Shown in pieces: positions 17,894-25,155 of a stretch of DNA of 64,000 nt. Position 1 is the stretch's first letter, and each line of letters opens with the position of its first letter. The stretch lies in NCBI GenBank assembly GCA_028285035.1, contig JANQQF010000011.1:1-64000 (forward strand), written 5' to 3'. The stretch comes from Phycisphaerae bacterium. GTDB taxonomy: Bacteria; Chloroflexota; Anaerolineae; 4572-78; J111. Both the position numbers and the translations under genes were made by a program. The notes under the pieces were generated by a model. The model was not told the DNA's origin and searched no databases. It was given only the letters and a program-made list of their open reading frames with translations.

Positions 17894-18370
17894 TTATTTC
17901 TTTTTCTTATGGAACGACGTCTGGGCTATCGGTGGATTGGTAACAGGTGGGACCGTAATGTACTTTCGGAAGAAGTTGATAATCATCACAATCAGCGCGA
18001 TGAGACCAATGATAATTAGCCCTTGAGCCAGAAATGAAACCATCAACCTGCTAAAGTCCCAGACGACCAGCAGCGTTGAGTCAATGATTGCCCCCCAATT
18101 GGTTCCGCTCTGCGTCTGAACCCGTTCCACTGTAAATAATGAAACAATGTATTCGACGCCTAACCAAACACTTAGACCAACGGAAAGTAGGGCTAATAAA
18201 TAGATTGATCCTTTGTAAACACCAGTGGGTCTAGGTTTTGGCTTGATGACCTCGACTGGATGGTATGACCCTTCAAAGGGCTTCCCACACCCTGGACATA
18301 TATCTCCGGGTTTGAGTGATTTCTTTGATATAAAAGTCTTTCCACAACACTTCGCACTATATTGCCACAT
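17894..18370 (-). CDS. Zinc-ribbon membrane protein of unknown function
   Basis: This 158-residue protein starts with a probable zinc ribbon: a CC pair in YSAKCCGKTF and CPGCGKPF about 18 residues later. A Pro/Lys linker then leads to two membrane segments (YLLALLSVGLSVWL and LIIIGLIALIVMIINFF) and a basic KKKK tail. The frame begins at 18394, but the ATG at 18370 has GGAGG nine bases upstream and directly precedes the ribbon, so it is preferred. No enzymatic motif is seen. It could be a small sensor or scaffold. Neighbours give no clue. Confidence 0.7.
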   Translation of the reverse strand: MWQYSAKCCGKTFISKKSLKPGDICPGCGKPFEGSYHPVEVIKPKPRPTGVYKGSIYLLALLSVGLSVWLGVEYIVSLFTVERVQTQSGTNWGAIIDSTLLVVWDFSRLMVSFLAQGLIIIGLIALIVMIINFFRKYITVPPVTNPPIAQTSFHKKKK

Positions 18371-18533
18371 AACCTGTAACCTCCATTCTCTCATGGTTAC
18401 ACTGTATCAAATCTTAACAATATTAATTTAGAGATTTTTAAGAGAAAATGTAGAGAGTGATGAGGAGGCAAGGTGGCAGGGTATCAAGATAAGAGAGCAG
18501 AATATGATGTTTCCTTGCTATCTTGTGCCCCTG

Positions 18534-19322
18534 CTACTTTACTAACAACTGTTGGATAAAATCTGTCATCGCTTTTAGCGTCATATCCTTTTGACTCCGA
18601 TGTGGCGAGTGCCCACAGTCGGGTAGGATGACGGTCTCTGCACCACCCGCTGCTTGACTAGCGATACGGTTAACCTGCTCAAGCGTGCCGTACTCATCAT
18701 CCTCGCCCTGCATGACGAGCATCGGCACCTTGATGCTTCGAACATACTCCTCAAGATTCCAATGTTTGAAGTCAGGATGTAACCACGCTTCAGACCAGCC
18801 GCGAAAGGCGACTTCGGTGTTATCACCGTGATATTTTCGCAGTTTGTCGGGGAGGTTCGTCCCTTGATAGGCTTTCACTGCTGCGTGGATAGCCTTCTCA
18901 TTGATTTCCTCAAAAAAGACATGGGCCGCCTCAGTGATGACACCACGTAGACCAGACGCCTCGGTACCACCCGCGTAGATGATAGCAATTGAGCCGCCAT
19001 CAGAGTGACCCACTAAAATGTAATCGGTGATACCCGTAAGTTCAAGAAGTTGTGGGAGAATGACAAGCGCTTCATCGTGCATGTAGCGTACAGGCCGAGG
19101 TAATTTGCAAGGATCGGAGTGCCCATACCCAGCCCGGCTATAGATGAGCGCCCCACAGCCTGTTGCTTGAGACAACAGATCTGGAAAGTCACGCCACATA
19201 GCGATACACCCCAGGCCTTCGTGTAGAAAAATCAGAATTGGAGCTTCATCAACCGCCGGACCAACCCAGGCAACTTCAAGCCGTTTTCCATCTACAGTTA
19301 CATATTCAATATTTTGATCCAA
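18534..19322 (-). CDS. Alpha/beta hydrolase
   Basis: This 262-residue serine hydrolase has the nucleophile elbow GHSDGG (Ser107), acid residue in QGEDDEYG (Asp208 or Asp209) and catalytic His238 in DCGHSPH. The oxyanion region is LHEGLG in place of the common HGxP, as in several esterase-like relatives. Its length fits a single-domain esterase, lipase or C-C hydrolase; substrate unknown. The start codon is TTG with GTAGGGAG just upstream. A 38-bp palindrome separates it from the aminotransferase gene, so the two are probably separate transcripts. Confidence 0.88.
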   Translation of the reverse strand: MDQNIEYVTVDGKRLEVAWVGPAVDEAPILIFLHEGLGCIAMWRDFPDLLSQATGCGALIYSRAGYGHSDPCKLPRPVRYMHDEALVILPQLLELTGITDYILVGHSDGGSIAIIYAGGTEASGLRGVITEAAHVFFEEINEKAIHAAVKAYQGTNLPDKLRKYHGDNTEVAFRGWSEAWLHPDFKHWNLEEYVRSIKVPMLVMQGEDDEYGTLEQVNRIASQAAGGAETVILPDCGHSPHRSQKDMTLKAMTDFIQQLLVK

Positions 19323-19347
19323 AATGTCTCCCTACAAAATAGATCTG

Positions 19348-19385
19348 AGCAAGGAATCCGAAAGTGCACTTTCGGATTCCTTGCT
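19348..19385. repeat. Perfect 38-bp palindrome, probable terminator
   Basis: The segment is completely self-complementary, with centre AAAGTGCACTTT and arms containing AAGGAATCC and GGATTCCTT. Its core matches the palindrome at 63965-63996 with paired changes. It lies between the start of the hydrolase gene and the stop of the aminotransferase gene (19459). CCCTA/CAACCCTA word repeats follow at 19421-19462. Confidence 0.75.
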
Positions 19386-19458
19386 TTCATTACCTTTGTT
19401 GTGCGCGAGGCTCGCGATAACCCTACAAATTCTAAGAACCCTATCAACCCTACAAACC

Positions 19459-20787
19459 CTACACCCCAAACACCTGCCTACAGCTATCGGCAAACTTTTC
19501 GACAATCTCTGTTAACTCCGCTCGGGTAGCATTGTAGGGCGGGGAAATGATGACGATATCACCACTATACCCATCGACATTTCCCCCGACCGGATAACAG
19601 ATGAGACCATTGGTAAAGGCGTGTTGCCGGATCTTGGCGAAAATTTGTTGGTCTGGTGGGAAGGGGGCTTTGCTGGCTTGATTCTCGACAAATTCGACGC
19701 CGATGAAAAACCCGCGCCCACGAATATCACCCAGATAAGGGGTATCAGCTAAGGCTGTGTTTAATTCATTTATCAGCCACGGTCCATCTTCCGCCACCTT
19801 TTCGACCAAGCTGTCTCGCTGGATAATTTGCTGCACCGCGACACCGGCGGCGCAAGCGGTGGTATGTCCAGCAAATGTGTGGCCAGTTAAGACCTCGCCA
19901 TATTGAGCCACAATGGGTTCAGCCAGACGTTCGTGGTAGATGGCCGCCCCGAGCGGAATGTAGCCCCCGCCTAGCCCCTTAGCCACGGACATGATGTCTG
20001 GCTCAACCCCATCTTGGCTTAAAGCCCGCCAGGTTCCGGTGCGTCCCGCCCCGCACATGACCTCATCGGCAATCATCAAGATGCCGTATTGATCGCAAAT
20101 TTCGCGCATCCGTTTGGCGTAGCCTGGAGGGGCGGGGACTGCCCCGCCTGCCGCGCCGACAACCGGCTCAAAGACAAAGGCGCACACCTGCTCTGGTCCA
20201 ACCCGCAAGATTTCCTGCTCAAATTCCTGGGCGCAGTACGCGACGATTTCGTCAGGGGAAATGCCAAATGGCGGACGATAGACGTTGGCTGGTGAGAGGA
20301 AGCTGCTCTCAAGCAAGGCTCCTTCAAATGGGGCACGCCGCTGGGCAAATCCGGAAATCGAGAGTGCCCCAAGCGTATTACCGTGCCACGACCGTTGGCG
20401 GGCGATAAAACGCCGCCGGGTGGGCTGACCAATTGCGCTTTGATATTGCAACGCAATCTTGAGGCAAGACTCAACCGCTTCAGAGCCGCCACACACAATA
20501 ACGCTGTGCTTTAAGCCGCCACCGCATTGCTCGGCTAAAATGCTTTGTAGGGTTTCGAGGGGGTCGCTGCTGAAGGTGTAGCGATAACCGTGCGCAATTT
20601 TGTCAAGCTGGGTTTTGATGGCCTCGTTGACTTCTTCATTCCCGTGGCCCACACAGTAAACAGATGGTCCGCCTGACCCATCAATATACTGTTTTCCATT
20701 TTGATCGTACACATAACTGCCCTTGCCCCAGGCAATTTTAGGGAGGGCTTGGGTTGAGAAAGTTGCACTTGCGTTATTTTGGTTCAT
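19459..20787 (-). CDS. Class III (PLP-dependent) aminotransferase
   Basis: This 442-residue enzyme is of the omega-amino-acid:pyruvate / 4-aminobutyrate type (fold I, class III). Landmarks are the cofactor Asp in MIADEVMCGAGRTG (about residue 241), the Schiff-base Lys270 in SVAKGLGGGYIPLGA, the SEAVESCLKIALQY helix and RQRSWHGNTLGAL. It would move an amino group from an omega-amino acid or amine to a keto acid. The frame continues upstream to 20826, but the ATG at 20787 has an AGGA site and fits the family's N terminus. Exact substrate is not predictable. It stands alone, ending in the palindrome at 19348-19385. Confidence 0.92.
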   Translation of the reverse strand: MNQNNASATFSTQALPKIAWGKGSYVYDQNGKQYIDGSGGPSVYCVGHGNEEVNEAIKTQLDKIAHGYRYTFSSDPLETLQSILAEQCGGGLKHSVIVCGGSEAVESCLKIALQYQSAIGQPTRRRFIARQRSWHGNTLGALSISGFAQRRAPFEGALLESSFLSPANVYRPPFGISPDEIVAYCAQEFEQEILRVGPEQVCAFVFEPVVGAAGGAVPAPPGYAKRMREICDQYGILMIADEVMCGAGRTGTWRALSQDGVEPDIMSVAKGLGGGYIPLGAAIYHERLAEPIVAQYGEVLTGHTFAGHTTACAAGVAVQQIIQRDSLVEKVAEDGPWLINELNTALADTPYLGDIRGRGFFIGVEFVENQASKAPFPPDQQIFAKIRQHAFTNGLICYPVGGNVDGYSGDIVIISPPYNATRAELTEIVEKFADSCRQVFGV

Positions 20788-20964
20788 TGGTTTATTCCTG
20801 AACTGTGGTTCAAAAATTAGCAACAAATTATACGAATTGATACGAAAAAGTCGCTAGGCTTAAGGAAAATAAAAAATACGCCTAATTCGTCGCTAAAATA
20901 TTGTCCTTTATGGCTTCTCATATGTATGCTCAACGGAGCAGCTTGGGGCTTGATGACTCGAAAA

Positions 20965-21342
20965 TCAAAGCTGGACCATTGTTTCTACCAAATGGTTTAA
21001 GGCTGTGTCAGGATCTTGGCAAAAGCCTGAATGGACGGGCGAAACCTGGATGATGGTGCTGCGGGGCGCAACTAACCAATGAAACCGTTCCGTTTGTGGT
21101 AGTTCCCCAATCGGTCCGGCCCCCTGACAAATTTCTGGAATGAGCTTGAGATTGGTCTGGACGGTTTCCCAATCGAGATGAGGGGCGAAGGTTCTGGCGC
21201 GGTCAATATCCAGGGCGATTTGGGCAGCTAAAAAACGTTGGGTGCGGCAGAAGAGGATGACCCCGACGTTGATGAATTCGCCGCGTTCAACGTTGGGGAC
21301 GATACGGATGATTGCATAATCAAACGTGCTAGCTGCGGGCAC
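20965..21342 (-). CDS. DUF3037 protein, partner of HipA-like kinase
   Basis: This 125-residue protein matches the DUF3037 family pattern: FDYAIIRIVPNVERGEFINVG near the N terminus, then AQIALDIDRARTFAPHLD. The family has no known activity but is usually encoded next to a HipA-like kinase, as here. The open frame reaches 21360, but GTG at 21342 has GAGGAGG upstream and begins the conserved region. It overlaps the kinase stop by 14 bases, so the two are translated as a unit. Confidence 0.82.
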   Translation of the reverse strand: MPAASTFDYAIIRIVPNVERGEFINVGVILFCRTQRFLAAQIALDIDRARTFAPHLDWETVQTNLKLIPEICQGAGPIGELPQTERFHWLVAPRSTIIQVSPVHSGFCQDPDTALNHLVETMVQL

Positions 21343-22102
21343 GAATCGCCTCCTCAACAAAGTTGTCCGCGTGCTCTAATCGATGCATTAAATAAGCCAG
21401 ATACCCCGCCCGATGATCGGCCACTGTCGTAAATTGATCTTCACCCCCGAGCCAATGCTCAGGAATTGAGTCGATAATGGGGGTAAGTAACTCTGAGGTA
21501 AGGGCTGCACGGCAATCTGGGTCAACCTCTCGCAGTTCGCTGGCCAGTGACAGCAAGTTGTGGTCTTTGATCATCGGAAACTTACTTTTGCTGCGTTCGA
21601 GATAATCATCCCAACTGTGATGAAAGTAAAGCGAGGCCCCGTGGTCGATTAGCCAAAGCTTATTTTGCCAGATAATCATATTCACATTTCGGGCTGTGCG
21701 GTCGACATTCGTAACAAATGCATCAAACCAAACAATTTTTGAGGCCAGCGTTGCATCTGGCGGCGGGGCTAGCAAAATGTTGAACGCGGTGGCGTTGGGC
21801 AGGTATTTTAGGCCAAGATTTAATCCGGCACTGTTCTGTAGCAAATCCTGAATTTCCGGGTCTGGCTCGGAGCGCCCAATCATTGGATCAAGATTGATAA
21901 AGGCAATTTCGGGAACGGGTAAGCCTAACAGACGGGCAACCTCCCCTGAAATCAACTCGGCGATGAGCGCCTTTGCCCCTTGGCCGGCCCCAACAAACTT
22001 CATCACATAAAGCGATCCATCATCAACCTCGACAATGGCTGGCAGCGAGCCGCCCTCCCGCAAGGGGGTGATGTATCTTGTCGCTGTAAATGTTTTTAGC
22101 AT
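21329..22102 (-). CDS. HipA-like kinase-domain protein
   Basis: This 257-residue protein resembles the kinase half of HipA. The segment YVMKFVG carries the probable ATP-binding Lys, FDAFVTNVDRTARNVNMII holds the catalytic-loop Asp and Asn, and LWLIDHGASLYF the metal-binding Asp. It lacks the N-terminal subdomain of true HipA, and no HipB-like antitoxin is next to it; instead DUF3037 overlaps its end. Members of this group are not shown to be toxins. An AAAGGAAC site precedes the ATG. A role in protein or aminoacyl-tRNA-synthetase phosphorylation is inference only. Confidence 0.82.
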   Translation of the reverse strand: MLKTFTATRYITPLREGGSLPAIVEVDDGSLYVMKFVGAGQGAKALIAELISGEVARLLGLPVPEIAFINLDPMIGRSEPDPEIQDLLQNSAGLNLGLKYLPNATAFNILLAPPPDATLASKIVWFDAFVTNVDRTARNVNMIIWQNKLWLIDHGASLYFHHSWDDYLERSKSKFPMIKDHNLLSLASELREVDPDCRAALTSELLTPIIDSIPEHWLGGEDQFTTVADHRAGYLAYLMHRLEHADNFVEEAIRARS

Positions 22103-22203
22103 TGAAGTTCCTTTCGATGTTGCCGGTCCTTATCATATGCAATCTGAATGATGAGTCAATCTTGTTTGGGGGAAGAAAACATCCAATTTGGCTACTCAAG
22201 CTA

Positions 22204-22230
22204 TTGAACCTGAGACGAATATGTTACAAT
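22204..22230 (+). promoter_or_regulatory. Extended -10 promoter for the MttB-family gene
   Basis: TTGAAC (22204-22209) and TGTTACAAT ending at 22230 form a -35 and an extended -10, with a short 15-base spacer. Initiation near 22237 would give a leader of about 80 bases that includes the hairpin at 22255-22297. Confidence 0.45.
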
Positions 22231-22254
22231 ATCACAATATTAAAAATTTGGTAA

Positions 22255-22297
22255 ACAGTTTGTAACGTCAGACCTCTTTTGAGGCGATACAAACTGT
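22255..22297 (+). promoter_or_regulatory. Structured 5' leader hairpin
   Basis: ACAGTTTGTA (22255-22264) pairs exactly with TACAAACTGT (22288-22297). Inside it CCTC-TTTT-GAGG (22273-22284) forms a second small hairpin. The structure ends about ten bases before the ribosome site (GGAGA) of the MttB-family gene. It could be an RNA control element, a DNA operator dyad or an mRNA stabiliser. It does not match a riboswitch class I recognise. Confidence 0.5.
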
Positions 22298-22316
22298 CTA
22301 TAAATGGAGAAATTCT

Positions 22317-23867
22317 ATGAGTAAAGAACGAAGTCGAGCCAGACGTCGAGCCAAAAAACAACCGAGTGTGGTACCCCCGGGATTGCCAGGTGGCTGGTAC
22401 AAGCCGCTGACGGATGAGGCGATTGAGCGTATTCACGAGGCATCGTTGTCAGTCTTGGAGGATGTTGGGGTTGAGGTGATGCCCTCTGAATGTCGGGATA
22501 TTTTTGAAAAGGCCGGCGCAAAGATAGATGAGGCTAACAATCGGGTGTTCATTCCCCGCGAGATGGTCGAAGAAGCCTTGGACGAAGCGCCCAGCGAGGT
22601 GTTGATGTGTGGGCGTGATCCTAAACACGATCTTAAGCTCGGCGGGCAAAAGGTTTATATGGGTACAGGTGGCGCAGCGGTTAAAGTGCTTGATTTGGAT
22701 CACCAGCACATCCGTGAGTCCACCTTGGCCGATGTTGCTCAAATTGGGCGGTTGACAGATGCCTTGGATAACATTCATTTTTATTTGCGAGCTTGTGTGG
22801 CTCGTGATTTGCCCAATGAGTTGTTAGATATCAACACTTACTACGCCTCAATCACAAACACCACCAAACATGTCACTGTCAACTGTTTTACCCCAGAAGC
22901 CGTGCGTGATGTGGCTGAGATGGCGGCGATGATCGCGGGTAGTAAAGAGGCGTTGATGGAGCGCCCGATTGTCTCTTTCACTGCCTGCTGGACGGTTAGC
23001 CCGCTGCGCTATGCCCCTGAAACAGTTGAGATCTTGACCGAAATTGTACGGCAAGGCTTGCCCGTCTTTTTGTCATCTGCCCCACAAGCCGGGGCCACTA
23101 GCCCTGCCGCCTTGGCAGGAACATTGGTTCAGATTAACGCCGAGGAACTTTCGGGGGTGGTTTATACGCAACTCCTCAAGCCGGGCACACCCATCGTCAT
23201 GGGCTATGTCCCCTCCGTTGCCGATTTGCGAACTGGAAGTTTTGTTGGTGGGGCAGCTGAGTTTGGTATGATGAATGCGGCCGTGGCCCAACTCGGCCAA
23301 TTTTATGATTTGCCCGTTTACAACTCATCCGGCTTAGCCGACTCAAAGGTGCCTGATGTTCAGGCTGGCTATGAAAAAGGCATCACTGGCCTGGCTGCGG
23401 CTTTGGCTGGCTCCAACTACATCCACCACTCGGCTGGCTTTCTGGAGTCGCTCTTAACCGTAGCTTATGAGCAGTATGTGATTGACGATGATATCAACGG
23501 TTCGGTGATGCGGGCCGTGCGCGGGATTGAGGTCAGTGATGAGACCTTGTCGGTCGATGTGATTGCTGAAGTGTGCGGGGCCGGTGGTCCAGGGCACTAT
23601 TTGGGTACGCAGCAAAGCCTGACCCTGATGAATACCGAATATTACTATCCACACACTGGCGATCGTCAAACCCGCGATGATTGGGAGGCGCAGGGGAGCT
23701 TGGATATGCGTGAACGGGCCCGACAAAAAGCCCGTCACATCCTCAAAACCCACGAACCCATGCTTATTCCCGATGAAATTGATGCGGCTATTCGGGAGCG
23801 CTTTGAAATTGTGTTGCCGCCAGAATTGGCTGGACAAGCGAGGCCTAATTTAGCGAAAGTGGCTTGA
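22317..23867 (+). CDS. MttB-family (non-pyrrolysine) methyltransferase
   Basis: This 516-residue protein belongs to the trimethylamine methyltransferase superfamily (MttB/MtgB), TIM-barrel enzymes that move a methyl group from a quaternary or tertiary amine to a corrinoid protein. The N-terminal basic tail (SRARRRAKK) precedes the family opening EAIERIHEASLSVLEDVGV. The frame is uninterrupted, so it lacks the in-frame amber codon for pyrrolysine and belongs to the non-Pyl branch, whose known members use glycine betaine, proline betaine or carnitine. No corrinoid protein (MttC-like) or reductive activator is nearby. A promoter and leader hairpin precede it and a strong terminator follows at 23911, so it is monocistronic. 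The substrate is unknown. Confidence 0.88.
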   Translation: MSKERSRARRRAKKQPSVVPPGLPGGWYKPLTDEAIERIHEASLSVLEDVGVEVMPSECRDIFEKAGAKIDEANNRVFIPREMVEEALDEAPSEVLMCGRDPKHDLKLGGQKVYMGTGGAAVKVLDLDHQHIRESTLADVAQIGRLTDALDNIHFYLRACVARDLPNELLDINTYYASITNTTKHVTVNCFTPEAVRDVAEMAAMIAGSKEALMERPIVSFTACWTVSPLRYAPETVEILTEIVRQGLPVFLSSAPQAGATSPAALAGTLVQINAEELSGVVYTQLLKPGTPIVMGYVPSVADLRTGSFVGGAAEFGMMNAAVAQLGQFYDLPVYNSSGLADSKVPDVQAGYEKGITGLAAALAGSNYIHHSAGFLESLLTVAYEQYVIDDDINGSVMRAVRGIEVSDETLSVDVIAEVCGAGGPGHYLGTQQSLTLMNTEYYYPHTGDRQTRDDWEAQGSLDMRERARQKARHILKTHEPMLIPDEIDAAIRERFEIVLPPELAGQARPNLAKVA

Positions 23868-23910
23868 TAAAGCGCGATAAACTCGTTGTTGAAAACAAGT
23901 TGTCTCAAAA

Positions 23911-23945
23911 TAAAAACAGTCGTGATCGGCTGTTTTTATTTTTTA
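23911..23945 (+). terminator. Rho-independent terminator of the MttB-family gene
   Basis: TAAAAACAGTC and GGCTGTTTTTA form an 11-bp stem (one G-T pair) with a six-base loop, followed by a run of T. It begins 44 bases after the stop. Confidence 0.85.
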
Positions 23946-24004
23946 CCAGACTTCCATAGTTTGATCATTTATCTAGCGATTTAGCTGAAATACCTCTATA
24001 TTGA

Positions 24005-24033
24005 TTTCTATTTTTCCTAATCGAGGGTATAAT
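24005..24033 (+). promoter_or_regulatory. Possible promoter of the SDR gene
   Basis: TATAAT at 24028-24033 is preceded 17 bases upstream by a poor -35 (TTTCTA). The predicted leader is about 80 bases. Confidence 0.4.
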
Positions 24034-24118
24034 CCCCAACACTGATATTTGACCCCTCAACAATTTTATCAATAACCCTCAATTTTCTCGAAATACTGTT
24101 AGAGCTATGGAGTAAAGT

Positions 24119-24853
24119 ATGTTTGATCTTGAAGGAACCAGTGTCCTTGTCGCAGGTGGGTCTTCTGGCATTGGCTTGTCAACGGTAGGACTATTAGTGG
24201 AGTGTGGGGCGACTGTCATCGTCAATGGTCGGAATCGGGCTAAGCTGGATCAGGTAAGAGAGCAATTTGGCCCGCAAATATCTATCGCAGCCTTTGATGC
24301 GGGGAACTCGGAAGAACGAACGCGTGCCTTGTCCGAAATTGGCGCATTCGATCATCTCGTGGTGGCCCTGAGCGGGGGGAAAGGGGCCGGTCCATTTTCT
24401 CAAGTAACGCAGCCAGATCTGCGTTCTGGATTTGAGGGAAAGTTCTGGGTTCATTTCTCATTGGCGCAGGAGTCTCTCGATTATCTTAGCCCGACCGGAT
24501 CAATTACATTTGTCTCAGCTATATCGGCACGAGCGGCTAATCCCGGCACGGCTGGCCTTTCTGCGATCAACTCGGCTATCGAGGGGATGGTGAAGCCGCT
24601 TGCCGTTGAACTAAGACCACGTCGTGTCAACGCCGTTTCTCCCGGCGTGATCGATACACCTTGGTGGAACTGGATGCAGGAAGATGATAAACAAGCTACT
24701 TTTGCCAAATTTGCTGCAGCCACTCCAACTGGGCGTATCGGTAACCCCGAAGATGTTGCACAGTCAATCGTATTCTTAATTGGCAACTCATTTATGACGG
24801 GATGCGTTCTGGAATGCGATGGTGGGCTGCGTTTGGTTGGTCAATCGCTCTAA
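24119..24853 (+). CDS. Atypical short-chain dehydrogenase/reductase
   Basis: This 244-residue Rossmann protein has the cofactor turn GGSSGIG (13-19), NGRNR near residue 36 that suggests NADP, and Ser133 in TFVSAISA. The C-terminal half has the usual RRVNAVSPGVIDTP segment. However, the catalytic YxxxK is missing: Leu147 stands at the Tyr position and Asn151 at the Lys position (GLSAINSAIEG). It therefore belongs to the group of SDRs without the classical catalytic pair and may use another mechanism or only bind nucleotide. The stop is followed at once by the hyuB relic. Confidence 0.85.
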   Translation: MFDLEGTSVLVAGGSSGIGLSTVGLLVECGATVIVNGRNRAKLDQVREQFGPQISIAAFDAGNSEERTRALSEIGAFDHLVVALSGGKGAGPFSQVTQPDLRSGFEGKFWVHFSLAQESLDYLSPTGSITFVSAISARAANPGTAGLSAINSAIEGMVKPLAVELRPRRVNAVSPGVIDTPWWNWMQEDDKQATFAKFAAATPTGRIGNPEDVAQSIVFLIGNSFMTGCVLECDGGLRLVGQSL

Positions 24854-24869
24854 TCAGGGCTTCAAGGTG

Positions 24870-25016
24870 ATGACCGCTACCCGTGCTGGGTGGGGTGATC
24901 CGATGGAACGTGATGTTGCGTTGATCCGCGAGGATGTGAAGAATGACTATATCACTGAAGAGCAGGCCAACGCGATTATAAACTCGTTGAGCGTGAGACG
25001 GCGTGAGGCTGTATAA
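24870..25016 (+). pseudogene. C-terminal relic of a hydantoinase B (HyuB) gene
   Basis: The 48 codons after ATG at 24870 encode RAGWGDPMERD, then LIREDVKNDYITEEQA. This matches the extreme C terminus of the HyuB proteins in this window (GGGWGDPLERDPALVVRDVK and VTAEEA in the gene ending at 61288; FGDPLNRSVEQV in the one ending at 48994). The usual Gly-rich lead-in is reduced to AGWG and the remaining 530 residues are absent. It is a truncated remnant, fused behind the SDR gene by deletion. A short peptide could still be made (an AAGG site precedes the ATG). Confidence 0.7.
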
Positions 25017-25155
25017 TATAACTGACTTGTCCGTTATTAATTGATAACCACGGACACGCCTTATATTATTGAACTAACAATGAGCTTGCCCAGTTAATAA
25101 GATTATTAGGCGGTTTGAATGATCGTCCAATCAATACTCTAAAAAGGTGTATATA

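Noticed and set aside
22317..23867. Possible pyrrolysine-containing MttB
   Set aside because: The frame has no internal amber codon, so this is the non-pyrrolysine type.
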